Source of the DNA: Bradyrhizobium sp. 4
GTDB lineage: Bacteria > Pseudomonadota > Alphaproteobacteria > Rhizobiales > Xanthobacteraceae
Direction: 5' to 3'
DNA length: 64,000 bases
Assembly (NCBI RefSeq): GCF_023100905.1
Contig: NZ_CP064686.1
Coordinates: 7,733,173-7,797,172 of the forward strand
Below, piece by piece: positions 26,833 to 36,000 of this stretch (its first letter is position 1; each line of letters begins with the position of its first letter). Below the pieces are notes generated by a model. That model worked only from the letters and a program-made list of their open reading frames with translations. It was not told the DNA's origin and searched no databases. A program made the position numbers and the translations under genes.

Positions 26833-27777
26833 ATGAAACTGAACGTCGCCGTCCAGATGGACCCCATCGCCCGCATCAACATCAAGGGCGATTCCACCTT
26901 TGCGCTGCTCCTGGAGGCGCAGAAGCGCGGCCATGGTCTGTCCTATTACACGCCCGACAAGCTCTCGATGGTCGGCGAGGAGATCGTCGCTCCGGTTCAG
27001 CTGCTCACCGTGCGCGACGAGCCCGGCAATCATTTCACCCTGGGTGAGCCCAGGCGCGAGGCGCTCAACGGCTTCGACGTGGTGCTGCTCCGCCAGGATC
27101 CGCCGTTCGACCTCGCCTACATCACCTCGACGCACCTTCTCGAACGCATCCATCCGAAGACGCTCGTCGTCAACGACCCCGCTTCGGTGCGCAACGCGCC
27201 GGAAAAGCTGTTCGTGATGAACTTCCCGCAGCTGATGCCGCCGACGCTGATCTCGCGCGACCTCGACGAGATCAACGCATTTCGCGACAGGCACGGCGCC
27301 GTGGTCATGAAGCCGCTGCACGGCCATGGCGGCGCGGCGGTGTTCCGCGTGATGCCGCAGGACATGAATTTCGGCTCGCTGTTCGACATGTTCTCGGTGA
27401 CGTTCAAGGAAGCCTGGGTGATCCAGCAGTTCATCCCCGAGGTCAAGCACGGCGACAAGCGCATCATCCTGATCAACGGCGAGTTCGCCGGCGCGGTGAA
27501 TCGCGTGCCGGCCGCCGACGACCTCCGCTCCAACATGGTGCGCGGCGGCGCGGCGCAGGAGACCGAGCTCACGCCGCGCGAGCGCGAGATCTGCGCCACC
27601 GTCGGCCCGGCGCTGCGCGAGCGCGGGCTGTTGTTCGTCGGTATCGACGTCATCAACGGCAACCTCACCGAGATCAACGTGACCTCGCCAACCGGCATCC
27701 GCGCCATCGCGCGCCTCGGCGGACCGGACGTTGCCGCAAAACTCTGGGACGTGATCGAGCAGAAGCGGGCGAAGTAA
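26833..27777 (+). CDS. gshB: Glutathione synthetase
   Basis: The 314-aa ATP-grasp enzyme adds glycine to gamma-glutamylcysteine. The N-terminus, MKLNVAVQMDPIARINIKGDSTFALLLEAQKRGH, matches GshB. ATP-grasp elements include VVMKPLHGHGGAAVF and the C-terminal INVTSPTGIRAI. It is the third gene after rsmI and yraN and probably shares their transcript, with an aggcagacc ribosome site. Confidence 0.96.
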   Translation: MKLNVAVQMDPIARINIKGDSTFALLLEAQKRGHGLSYYTPDKLSMVGEEIVAPVQLLTVRDEPGNHFTLGEPRREALNGFDVVLLRQDPPFDLAYITSTHLLERIHPKTLVVNDPASVRNAPEKLFVMNFPQLMPPTLISRDLDEINAFRDRHGAVVMKPLHGHGGAAVFRVMPQDMNFGSLFDMFSVTFKEAWVIQQFIPEVKHGDKRIILINGEFAGAVNRVPAADDLRSNMVRGGAAQETELTPREREICATVGPALRERGLLFVGIDVINGNLTEINVTSPTGIRAIARLGGPDVAAKLWDVIEQKRAK

Positions 27778-28175
27778 CCGCGTTTGTATGACCGCGTTCT
27801 TGTAGTCGGCGATCTCTCCCGCGTCGTCCCGGCCCCCCGTGCGCAATTGCGCACTAGGTCGGGACGACACCGGAGATGTGCGGCATTGCGTTGCGTCTCA
27901 CTGGAATGATGGCGCGATGTCATCGTCGCCATATCACTAACCACGCATTCACCATGACGCGGCGCGCATCATTCGAACGCACGGGCCGCAACTGCGTGAA
28001 ACTACGGGGCCAGTGGCCGACCGGCTAACGCGACGTTCACCATCTGCCGAAAGACCACAGCGCGGCCGTCGATCGCATTCGGCCTCGCAACACCGCTTAT
28101 ACTTTTACTGCCTACTCATCGACACGGGGAACCCGCCAGGTGCGGTTCGAGTGCCCCGCGTAAGAGTAGAAGCGT
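27778..28175. other. Intergenic region between gshB and the Tad pilus genes
   Basis: This 398-bp gap has no supported gene. It contains a palindromic repeat (27823-27868) in its first third. A -10-like TATACT lies at 28098-28103, 73 bp before cpaB, but has no convincing -35 partner. An 80-aa reading frame at 28013-28255 overlaps the start of cpaB and has no ribosome site, so I treat it as chance. Confidence 0.5.
27823..27868. repeat. Nested palindromic repeat
   Basis: The outer arms gtcgtcccg (27823-27831) and cgggacgac (27860-27868) enclose a perfect 16-bp palindrome, GTGCGCAATTGCGCAC (27839-27854). It is a member of the GTCGTCCCGG family also seen near 9500, 18370 and 23851. Confidence 0.8.
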
Positions 28176-28979
28176 ATGAACACCGCACGCATTGTCGTTC
28201 TCGTCATCGCACTGGGCGCCGGCGGCGTCGCTGCGTATCTGGCGAGCGGCTATGACAACAAGCCCGCGCCCATTCTCCCCGTCGCCGAGAAGCTGCCGAC
28301 GGTCGAGGTCCTGATCGCCAAGAACGACATCCAGCTCGGTCAAGCCGTGAAGCCCGAGGACCTGCAATGGCAGGTCTGGCCGGCGGCGACCGCGAGCAGC
28401 GCCTTCATCCGCCGCGACAACAGGCCCGAGGCGCAGATCCAGATCGCAGGCTCGATCGCACGCGTGCCGTTGATGCAGGGCGAGCCGATCCGCGAGCAGA
28501 AGCTGGTCAAGGCCGACGGCTCCGGCTTCATGGCCGCGATCCTGCCGTCGGGCATGCGCGCCGTCTCGACCGAGATTTCAGCCGAGACTGCCGCCGGCGG
28601 CTTCATCCTGCCGAATGACCGCGTCGACATCGTGCTGACCCGCCGCCTGAAGAATCCTGACGGGGCCGCCGGTAACGACCTCATCCTGTCCGAGGCGATT
28701 CTGACCAATATCCGCGTGCTCGCGATCGACCAGGCGCCGAAGGAAAAGGACGGCCAGAACGCCGTCGTCGGCAGGACCGTCACGCTCGAGCTCAAGCCCG
28801 ACCAGGTCGCCACGCTATCGGCAGCGCGCCAGGGCGGCACGCTGACACTCGCGCTGCGCAGCATCGTCGATGTCAACTCGGTCGACAGCGCGCCCGAGGA
28901 CCAGGCGAGCAAGCGGTCCGGCGGAGTCAACGTAATCCGCTACGGCGTACAGGCGCGGCAACTGACGTCACAGAAGTGA
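28176..28979 (+). CDS. cpaB: Flp/Tad pilus assembly protein CpaB
   Basis: The 267-aa product has an N-terminal membrane anchor (IVVLVIALGAGGVAAYLASG), a SAF domain (about residues 42-105, VEVLIAKNDIQLGQAVKPEDL) and the CpaB/RcpC C-terminal domain. It is a periplasmic part of the Flp pilus secretion system, probably working with the secretin encoded directly downstream. It is the first gene of the cpaB-C-D-E unit. Confidence 0.9.
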   Translation: MNTARIVVLVIALGAGGVAAYLASGYDNKPAPILPVAEKLPTVEVLIAKNDIQLGQAVKPEDLQWQVWPAATASSAFIRRDNRPEAQIQIAGSIARVPLMQGEPIREQKLVKADGSGFMAAILPSGMRAVSTEISAETAAGGFILPNDRVDIVLTRRLKNPDGAAGNDLILSEAILTNIRVLAIDQAPKEKDGQNAVVGRTVTLELKPDQVATLSAARQGGTLTLALRSIVDVNSVDSAPEDQASKRSGGVNVIRYGVQARQLTSQK

Positions 28980-28986
28980 TGGGGAT

Positions 28987-30507
28987 ATGATGAACTTTGG
29001 GGATGATCGGACGGGCATGCGCATTCGGGGGAATCGCGCGCACTCGGTCTGGACGGGGACGATGCTGATCCTGGGGCTGCTCGCAGCCCCCGATGTCGTC
29101 AGCGCCGCGGATGCGCCGGTCGGCGACCAGGCGCCCATGCAAGCAGCGGATCTCGATGTGTCCCCGGTCGGGACGATTGCACCGGCGAAGACGCGCTTCC
29201 TGTCGCTCGGCGTCGGCAAGTCCGCCGTGATCGACCTGCCGCGCGACGTCAAGGACGTGCTGGTCGCCGATCCCAAGATCGCCAATGCCGTGATCCGCTC
29301 GGCCCAACGCGCCTATATCATCGGCGGACAGGTCGGCCAGACCAACGTCGTGTTCTTCGCCGCCGACGGCCAGCAGGTGGCCGCCTACGACATCGCGGTG
29401 AAGCGCGATCTCAACGGCATGCGCACGGCGCTGCGTCAGTCGCTGCCGGGCGTGCAGATCGAGGGTGTCGGCGACAGCGTGATGCTCACCGGCTCGGTGT
29501 CGAGCCCGGTCGAGGCCCAGCAGGCCGGCGACGTCGCCGCCAAACTGGTCGGCGGCTCCGAGAAGGTGGTCAACAACATCGTCGTGCGCGGCCGCGACCA
29601 GGTGATGCTCAAGGTCGTCGTCGGCGAAGTGCGCCGCGATATCGTCAAGCAGTTGGGCGTCGATCTCAGCGCCAGCCTGAATGCCGGCACCGCGGTGGTG
29701 AACTTCAACAATTCGAACCCGTTCTCGGTCAGCGGCGGACCGATCGTCAGCAACAACGGATTAGGTGTCGCCGGGCTCACCAAGGGCTTCGCGACCGTCA
29801 GCGCCACGATGCGCGCGATGGAAAGTGCCGGTGTCATGCGCACGCTCGCCGAGCCGAGCCTGACCGCGATCTCCGGCGAATCCGCCACCTTCATCGCCGG
29901 CGGCGAATTCCCCATTCCGTCCGGCTATGCCTGCGATCCCGTCACCCACGTTTGCACCACCCAGATCACCTACAAGAAGTTCGGCATCTCCCTGAACTTT
30001 ACCCCGGTCGTATTGAGCGAGGGCAGGATCAGCCTGCGCGTCATGACCGAGGTGTCCGAGCTGTCGAACCAGAGCGCCATCACGGTCACCCAGGCGCTGT
30101 CCTCGAACTCGACCAACTCGATCACCATCCCCTCGATCCAGACCCGCCGCGCCGAAACGACGCTGGAAATTCCCTCGGGCGGCTCGATGGCGATGGCCGG
30201 CCTGATCCAGCAGCAGACCAAACAGGCGATCAACGGCCTGCCCGGCGTCGACCAGGTGCCGATCATCGGCGCGCTGTTCCGCAGCCAGGACTTCGTCAAC
30301 AACGAGACCGAGCTGATGGTGATCGTGACGCCCTATGTGGTGCGCGCGGTGGCCCAGAAGGAGCTGTCCCGGCCCGACGACGGCTTCGCACCGGCGTCCG
30401 ATGCCCAGACCGCGCTGCTCGGCCGCATGAACCGCCTCTATGGCATCGCGCGCCGCGTCGATCCGATCGCGGGCACGCCCGGTGATTTCGGCTTCATCAT
30501 CGACTGA
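28987..30507 (+). CDS. cpaC: Flp/Tad pilus secretin CpaC
   Basis: The 506-aa product is the outer-membrane channel of the Flp pilus. It has a signal peptide (MLILGLLAAPDVVSA), an N-terminal pilus-secretin domain (KSAVIDLPRDVKDVLVADPKIANAVI), a BON-type region near residues 135-200 and the secretin core (VMRTLAEPSLTAISGESATFIAGGEFPIP ... AGLIQQQTKQAINGLPGVDQVPIIGALFRS). It starts 7 bp after cpaB. The start could be either of two adjacent ATG codons. Confidence 0.93.
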   Translation: MMNFGDDRTGMRIRGNRAHSVWTGTMLILGLLAAPDVVSAADAPVGDQAPMQAADLDVSPVGTIAPAKTRFLSLGVGKSAVIDLPRDVKDVLVADPKIANAVIRSAQRAYIIGGQVGQTNVVFFAADGQQVAAYDIAVKRDLNGMRTALRQSLPGVQIEGVGDSVMLTGSVSSPVEAQQAGDVAAKLVGGSEKVVNNIVVRGRDQVMLKVVVGEVRRDIVKQLGVDLSASLNAGTAVVNFNNSNPFSVSGGPIVSNNGLGVAGLTKGFATVSATMRAMESAGVMRTLAEPSLTAISGESATFIAGGEFPIPSGYACDPVTHVCTTQITYKKFGISLNFTPVVLSEGRISLRVMTEVSELSNQSAITVTQALSSNSTNSITIPSIQTRRAETTLEIPSGGSMAMAGLIQQQTKQAINGLPGVDQVPIIGALFRSQDFVNNETELMVIVTPYVVRAVAQKELSRPDDGFAPASDAQTALLGRMNRLYGIARRVDPIAGTPGDFGFIID

Positions 30508-30563
30508 TGACGAACGGACGGCTTGGGAATGGGGCAAGAGACGGGGCACGAGGGGATGAAGCG

Positions 30564-31298
30564 ATGACGAAGACCATGGCCGATCGACGTCGCAAGTTGA
30601 GCGTCGCGCTGGCACTGACGGGGCTCTCCGTCATGCTGGGCGCCTGCAACACCACCGGCGAGGTCGTCACCCAGACGGTGCCGACCGACTATCGCCAGCG
30701 TCACCCGATCGCGGTCGAGGAAGCCAAGAAGTCGATCGTGATCTTCGTCGGCAAGGCTCGCGGCGGCCTCTCGGCCGCGCAGCACGCGGACGTCGCCGGC
30801 ATTGCCCGGGACTGGGTGCGCGAAGGTACCGGCTCGGTCGTCGTCGACGTCCCCGTCAACGCCGCGAATTCGCGCGCGGCGGCAGCGACCTATCACGAAA
30901 TCCGTTCCGTGCTCGCCTCCGGCGGCGTACCCGCGCGTGCCATCGTCCAGCATCCCTATCGGCCCGAGGATCCCGGACTGCTGCCCACCATCCGTCTGAG
31001 CTATTCCCGGATCGCCGCGGTCGCAGGCCCCTGCGGGCTGTGGCCGGAAGATCTCGGCCCCTCCATCCTCGACCCCGGCTACAACGAGAACCGGCCCTAT
31101 TTCAATCTGGGCTGCGCCAGCCAGCGCAACCTCGCGGCCATGATCGACAATCCGGCCGACCTCGAGCAGCCGCGGTCCGAGACGCCGGCCTATAACGCAC
31201 GGCGTGACGTGGCCTTCGAGCGCTATCGCAAGGGCACGCCGATCGCGACCATGAATCCAGACGCCGACAAGGCCAAACTCAGCGATACAGGCAGATGA
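30564..31298 (+). CDS. cpaD: Flp/Tad pilus assembly lipoprotein CpaD
   Basis: The 244-aa product has a lipoprotein leader with lipobox LSVMLGAC and then the CpaD-type domain (YRQRHPIAVEEAKKSIVIFVGKARGGL), which in Caulobacter helps the secretin assemble. I start at 30564 because a gagggg ribosome site lies before it and the leader then has normal length; an ATG at 30507 overlapping the cpaC stop would add 19 residues. Its stop overlaps the cpaE ATG (ATGA). Confidence 0.88.
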   Translation: MTKTMADRRRKLSVALALTGLSVMLGACNTTGEVVTQTVPTDYRQRHPIAVEEAKKSIVIFVGKARGGLSAAQHADVAGIARDWVREGTGSVVVDVPVNAANSRAAAATYHEIRSVLASGGVPARAIVQHPYRPEDPGLLPTIRLSYSRIAAVAGPCGLWPEDLGPSILDPGYNENRPYFNLGCASQRNLAAMIDNPADLEQPRSETPAYNARRDVAFERYRKGTPIATMNPDADKAKLSDTGR

Positions 31299-32584
31299 CA
31301 CGCGTCCACGACGAAGAAGCGGACGATCCGCAGCACCCCGAGGAACACATTGCGCCGGTTCCTCGCATCTCCGTGCAGGCCTTTTGCGAGACCGAGCAGA
31401 CGCTCGCCGCGGTGACCGCGGCCGGGCAGGATCGCCGCCTCGCCAAGGCGCATCTCACCGCCAAGGACGGTGGCTTAGCTGCGGCAATCGAAGTCTATGA
31501 AACGATGCCGACGCCGAACGTCATCGTGATCGAATCCGACGGCACCCGCGACATTCTCGAGGGCCTCGACGACCTCGCCGGCGTCTGCGATCCCGGCACC
31601 CGCGTGGTCGTGATCGGCAATCCCAACGACACCGCGCCCTATCGCGAGCTGGTCCGCCGCGGCGTCAACGACTATGTGGTGGGACCGGTCGAGACGCTCG
31701 ACGTCGTCCGCTCGATCTGCAGCCTGTTCTCGGCGTCCGAAACCATCATCACCGGCCGCGTCATCGCGGTGGTCGGCGCCAAGGGCGGTGTCGGCGCCTC
31801 CACCGTCGCGCACAATGTGGCCTGGACCATCGCCCGCGACCTCGCACTCGATTCCGTCGTGATCGATCTCGACCTCGCCTTCGGCACCGCGGGTCTCGAC
31901 TACAATCAGGACCCGGTGCAGGGCATCGCCAATGCGGTGCTGTCGCAGGATCGGCCGGACACGGCCCTGATGGAGCGTCTGCTCTCCAAATGCACCGAGC
32001 GTCTCAGCCTCCTTGCCGCGCCTGCCACCCTTGACCGCGTCTACGATTTCGGCGCGGAGGCCTTCGATGCGGTGTTCGACACGCTGCGCATGACCACGCC
32101 CTGCATCGTGCTCGACGTTCCCCATCAATGGTCGGGCTGGACGCGACGCGCGCTGGTCAACGCGGACGACATCGTGATCGTGGCCGAGCCCGATCTTGCG
32201 AACCTGCGCAACACCAAGAACATGCTGAACGTGTTGAAGGCGGCGCGGCCGAACGACCGGCCACCGCTCTACTGCATCAACCAGGTCGGCATGCCCAAGC
32301 GTGCGGAGATCGAGGTCAAGGCCTTCGCCAAGACCATGGAGAGCCAGCCGATCGCGGTGATCCCGTTCGATTCGAAGCTGTTCTCGACCGCGGCCAACAA
32401 CGGCCAGATGATCGCGGAGGTCTCCAAGAGCCACCGCACCACCGAACTGTTCCAGAACATGGCGAACCGCCTTGCCGGGCGCGGCGAGGTGAAGAAGCCG
32501 AAGCGCTCGCTGCTCGGGCCGCTGCTGAAGAAGCTGAAGGGTAGGTCGGGGCGCGGGTCAGCCCCGCATCGCAAGGCATCCTGA
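31295..32584 (+). CDS. cpaE: Pilus assembly protein CpaE (TadZ), MinD/ParA-like ATPase
   Basis: The 429-aa product has a receiver-like N-terminal domain (about residues 25-145, VIVIESDGTRDILEGLDDLAG, VRRGVNDYVVGPV) followed by a MinD/ParA-type ATPase with the deviant Walker A motif VVGAKGGVGASTVAHNVAW. CpaE/TadZ places the pilus machinery at the cell pole. It is the last gene of the cpa unit here; a cpaF ATPase gene, normally next, is not present. Confidence 0.92.
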   Translation: MTRVHDEEADDPQHPEEHIAPVPRISVQAFCETEQTLAAVTAAGQDRRLAKAHLTAKDGGLAAAIEVYETMPTPNVIVIESDGTRDILEGLDDLAGVCDPGTRVVVIGNPNDTAPYRELVRRGVNDYVVGPVETLDVVRSICSLFSASETIITGRVIAVVGAKGGVGASTVAHNVAWTIARDLALDSVVIDLDLAFGTAGLDYNQDPVQGIANAVLSQDRPDTALMERLLSKCTERLSLLAAPATLDRVYDFGAEAFDAVFDTLRMTTPCIVLDVPHQWSGWTRRALVNADDIVIVAEPDLANLRNTKNMLNVLKAARPNDRPPLYCINQVGMPKRAEIEVKAFAKTMESQPIAVIPFDSKLFSTAANNGQMIAEVSKSHRTTELFQNMANRLAGRGEVKKPKRSLLGPLLKKLKGRSGRGSAPHRKAS

Positions 32585-32612
32585 GCAAGGCTTCCTGACG
32601 CGCGAGGGCGGG

Positions 32613-33398
32613 TTACTTCTCCGCCCGCTGCTGCTTCTTCACCAGCAACTGCCGCAGCGCCGTGACCTTTGCCGCCGCCTGATCCGGCGGCAGGTCCGCC
32701 TTCACGATGGTTTCGGCCTCGGCCTGCTTTCCTTCCAGTCCCAGCACGAGCGCGAGATTGGCGCGCACGCGGAGATCGGCGGGATTGCGCGCGTGCGCCC
32801 GGCGCATCGTTTCCTCTGCCCGCGGCAGATTGTTCTGCAGCATGTAGGACAGTCCGAGATTGGACAGCACCGACGGCTCGTCCGGCACGATCTTGAGCGC
32901 GGCGGCGTAATATTGCTGCGCTTCCTCGTTGCGGCCGAGTTGATCGAGGGCGGCGCCCTGCGCCGACAGGATATGCCAGTCGGGATCCTCGGGCGAATGC
33001 GCGCGGCCGAGAACGTCGAACGCCTGCTGGAAACTGCCGCTGTCGGCGAGCGCGCGGCCGTAGCCTGCGAGCAGCGCCTTGTTGCTGGAATGGGCGAGCA
33101 CGGCCTGCTCCAGCACCGCGAGCGCCTGCGCGCGCTGGCCGGTCTGGCGCAACGCCTTGCCGTATTCGAGCGCGACGTTGGGATCGCCAGGCTTGGCGCG
33201 ATAGCGCTCGCGCAGCGCGTCCATGTCCGGCCTCACGTCCGGCTTGGTGTCGGCCCTGCCAGCCGTTTCCGATTTTCCGCCGAGCGCGCCGGTGATGTCC
33301 TCGATGCCAGTGGTCTGACAGCCGCCAAGAGCCAGGATCAGAAGCGCGGAAAACAGATATCTCGCCGGAGGAGAGGCGACGGACAAACGCTTGGACAT
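32613..33398 (-). CDS. TadD-like TPR lipoprotein
   Basis: The 261-aa product has a lipoprotein leader with lipobox LALGGC (LLILALGGCQTT) and tetratricopeptide repeats from about residue 70 to 240 (e.g. NVALEYGKALRQTGQRAQALAVLEQA, SVLSNLGLSYMLQNNLPRAEETMRRA). TadD of the Flp pilus system has this design. It is convergent with cpaE with only 28 bp between stops, so it is transcribed separately from the rest of the locus. Confidence 0.8.
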   Translation of the reverse strand: MSKRLSVASPPARYLFSALLILALGGCQTTGIEDITGALGGKSETAGRADTKPDVRPDMDALRERYRAKPGDPNVALEYGKALRQTGQRAQALAVLEQAVLAHSSNKALLAGYGRALADSGSFQQAFDVLGRAHSPEDPDWHILSAQGAALDQLGRNEEAQQYYAAALKIVPDEPSVLSNLGLSYMLQNNLPRAEETMRRAHARNPADLRVRANLALVLGLEGKQAEAETIVKADLPPDQAAAKVTALRQLLVKKQQRAEK

Positions 33399-33477
33399 AC
33401 TCTGATCACTCGGCGACTGATCAGAGATGCTTACCGATTAACGCTAAAGTCCCGTTAAGGCGGGGCGCTTGCGCGGC

Positions 33478-33723
33478 TCAGTCGGTGAATTCAGCGCCGA
33501 ACTCGCAGCCGATGCGCCAGCGCAGGCGGCACTGCCGGGAATAGTCGGGCGCGAAGATGATGGTGAATTGCGGCGGCACTTCCAGGAACTCCGCCACCAC
33601 TTTCACGCCGCCATCCGAAATATCCGTGATCGTGCAGTCCCGCGGCAGCGAACCCGCGCCAAAGTGAATCTTGGCGAGCCGCGTGCACATCCGTCGTTCG
33701 CTTCTCCGGCGATTTGCAAGCAT
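33478..33723 (-). CDS. PilZ domain protein
   Basis: This 81-aa protein is a single PilZ domain. The N-terminal RRRSERRMCTRLAKIHF and the later CTITDISDGGVKV (D/NxSxxG-like) match the RxxxR and D/NxSxxG c-di-GMP binding motifs. It might bind c-di-GMP and respond to it. Its position beside the Tad genes is suggestive but not proof of a role in pili. Confidence 0.8.
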   Translation of the reverse strand: MLANRRRSERRMCTRLAKIHFGAGSLPRDCTITDISDGGVKVVAEFLEVPPQFTIIFAPDYSRQCRLRWRIGCEFGAEFTD

Positions 33724-33874
33724 TTGAATTGTTCACCCGTTAGACCACGGCCCATCCCGCACCCCTAGGAGTAGCGGACATTCGTTGGGATGTGCTGAGC
33801 AGAGCAGCTTGCATTCGAGGCGTAGTGTCTTCGTCGTGTTTACGTTCAGTTAGGACCTCCCGGCCCCTGAGCAT

Positions 33875-33889
33875 GTTCCTGTATTGTTC
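33875..33889 (+). promoter_or_regulatory. Candidate LexA (SOS) box before comM
   Basis: The sequence GTTCCTGTATTGTTC matches GTTC-N7-GTTC, the direct-repeat LexA box of alphaproteobacteria. It lies 61 bp before the comM start. An overlapping perfect palindrome, GTTCTTGCAAGAAC (33886-33899), shares its second half-site. Promoter elements around it are not clear. Confidence 0.55.
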
Positions 33890-33949
33890 TTGCAAGAACC
33901 GGCCCGCTCTGCTACCCCTAATTGTGCAAAAGGGCAGGCTGGTTCGGGC

Positions 33950-35488
33950 ATGGTTCAGCGGGTTTCTACCGTCGCCTTTGAGGGGATCGAGGCCCGTGCG
34001 GTCGACGTGCAGGTGCAGGTCGCGCCGGGTCTTCCGGCCTTCGCGATCGTCGGTCTCCCGGACAAGGCGGTGTCGGAGGCACGTGAGCGGGTCCGCTCGG
34101 CGCTGATCGCCTCGGGGCTGGCGCTGCCGGCGCGGCGGATCACCGTCAATCTCGCGCCCGCCGATCTGCCCAAGGAGGGCAGCCATTATGACCTGCCGAT
34201 CGCGCTTGGGCTGATGGGGGCGATCGGCGCGATCCCGCCGGATGCGCTGACCGGCTTCACTGTTCTGGGCGAGCTTGGCCTCGACGGATCGATCGCGCCG
34301 GTGGCCGGTGTTCTTCCCGCCGCGATCGGCGCCAATGTGCGCGAGGAGGGGCTGATCTGTCCGGCGGCTTGCGGCTCGGAAGCGGCGTGGGCGAGTCCGG
34401 ACATCCAGATCATCGCCGCGAGTTCGCTGATCCAGATCGCCAACCACTTCAAGGGAACGCAGGTGCTGTCGCGGCCCGTGCCGAAGGTGCATGAATCCGC
34501 TGCCTCGCCGCTCGACCTGCGCGACATCAAGGGACAGGAGAGCGCCAAGCGGGCGCTGGAGATCGCGGCCGCCGGCGGTCATCACCTGCTCATGATCGGC
34601 GCGCCGGGCGCCGGCAAATCGATGCTGGCGGCACGCCTGCCCTCGATCCTGCCACCGCTGTCACCGGGCGAGTTGCTCGAGGTCTCGATGATCGCCTCTG
34701 TTGCCGGCGAGATCGAGGGCGGCGCGCTGACGGCGCGGCGGCCGTTCCGCTCGCCGCATCATTCCGCCAGCATGGCCGCGCTCACCGGCGGCGGCATGCG
34801 CGCCCGGCCCGGCGAGATCTCGCTCGCGCATCAGGGCGTGCTGTTCCTCGACGAGCTCCCCGAATTCGATCCGCGCGTGCTGGATTCGTTGCGCCAGCCG
34901 CTGGAGAACGGCGAGGTCTCGGTGTCCCGCGCCAATCACCGCGTCACCTATCCCGCGCGCTTCATGCTGGTCGCCGCGATGAATCCCTGCCGCTGCGGCA
35001 ATGCGTTCGAGCCCGGCTATGCCTGCAAGCGCGGCCGCATCGATCGCTGCACCGGCGACTACCAGGCCCGCATCTCGGGACCACTGATGGACCGCATCGA
35101 TTTGCGCATCGAGGTTCCCGCGGTGACCGCCGCCGACCTGATCCTGCCGCCGCCGGCAGAGGGCTCAGCCGAAGTCGCCGCGCGCGTGGCGGCGGCGCGC
35201 GACATCCAGCTCGCACGCTACGCGAATGCCGGCCTGCCGAAGGTTCGCACCAATGCCGAAGCGCCGGCCTCGGTGCTGGAGGAGATCGCCAAGCCGGATG
35301 CGCAAGGCCAGAAGCTCCTGCGCGACGCCGCCGAGACCATGCGGCTGTCGGCGCGTGGCTATCACCGCGTGCTCCGGGTGGCGCGCACGCTCGCCGATCT
35401 CGACGGCGCCGACAAAATCGGCCGTCTGCACCTCGCCGAGGCGCTGTCCTACCGCGCGCTCGCGGAAGATGTGCGGCAGCTGGCGTGA
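33950..35488 (+). CDS. comM: YifB/ComM family Mg-chelatase-like AAA+ ATPase
   Basis: The 512-aa product has an N-terminal ChlI-like domain (ARAVDVQVQVAPGLPAFAIVGLPDKAVSEARERV), a P-loop GAPGAGKSMLA, Walker B FLDELPEF, and the Cys-containing insertion MNPCRCGN...CTGDYQARISGPLMDRIDL. ComM was shown in Vibrio to be a helicase that helps branch migration during natural transformation; most bacteria have it. The start at 33950 (MVQRV) is conserved in the family; an upstream extension is not. It follows a LexA-type box. Confidence 0.92.
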   Translation: MVQRVSTVAFEGIEARAVDVQVQVAPGLPAFAIVGLPDKAVSEARERVRSALIASGLALPARRITVNLAPADLPKEGSHYDLPIALGLMGAIGAIPPDALTGFTVLGELGLDGSIAPVAGVLPAAIGANVREEGLICPAACGSEAAWASPDIQIIAASSLIQIANHFKGTQVLSRPVPKVHESAASPLDLRDIKGQESAKRALEIAAAGGHHLLMIGAPGAGKSMLAARLPSILPPLSPGELLEVSMIASVAGEIEGGALTARRPFRSPHHSASMAALTGGGMRARPGEISLAHQGVLFLDELPEFDPRVLDSLRQPLENGEVSVSRANHRVTYPARFMLVAAMNPCRCGNAFEPGYACKRGRIDRCTGDYQARISGPLMDRIDLRIEVPAVTAADLILPPPAEGSAEVAARVAAARDIQLARYANAGLPKVRTNAEAPASVLEEIAKPDAQGQKLLRDAAETMRLSARGYHRVLRVARTLADLDGADKIGRLHLAEALSYRALAEDVRQLA

Positions 35489-35540
35489 GCGATGCGCCGC
35501 CGCAGCTTTCTCGACAACATCACCATGCCCGAGATTGATC

Positions 35541-35882
35541 ATGACCGATGCGAATGCCTGCACCATCAGATTTGTTCGTGCGTCCCAATATGCCGATTGG
35601 CTGAGGTCGTACGAGCTGTGGGTCAACGGGACCAGTGTTGGGAAGCTTGCACGAAACGACGTGTTGGAGATCACGCTGCCGGCCGGCACCTGCACGATCG
35701 ATGCGAGCATTGATTGGGGCAGGAGCCAGCCGCTCGTCGTTCGCAGCAGTCCCGGCCAAACCGTCGAGATCGAGGTCAGGAACAGGTGGGGTACCTGGGC
35801 GGCGCTGTGGGCGATCAGCTTTGGCAAGAACAGCTATTTGGTTCTCACTGAAGTCGAGCGAAAAACCAACAAAAGCGCCTAA
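35541..35882 (+). CDS. Small hypothetical protein
   Basis: I do not recognise a characterised family. The 113-aa product, from ATG 35541, has a beta-rich pattern (YELWVNGTSVGKLARNDVLEITLPAGTCTIDASIDWGRS) that resembles PEGA- or DUF2846-like surface domains, and a single hydrophobic stretch WAALWAISF near residue 88. It has no signal peptide. The ribosome site is weak. It lies 52 bp after comM on the same strand. Confidence 0.55.
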   Translation: MTDANACTIRFVRASQYADWLRSYELWVNGTSVGKLARNDVLEITLPAGTCTIDASIDWGRSQPLVVRSSPGQTVEIEVRNRWGTWAALWAISFGKNSYLVLTEVERKTNKSA

Positions 35883-36000
35883 CCGACCGAGACTCTCATC
35901 CCCCGATACCGGCATCAACCCGGCGGTAACGAGTTTCCTTTACGCTCTGCAAACCATAAGGCCCATCAGTTCCCGTACAGGGCCTGGCGAGTAGCGTGTC

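Noticed and set aside
28013..28255. 80-aa reading frame before and into cpaB
   Set aside because: It overlaps the certain start of cpaB and has Arg-rich chance-like composition.
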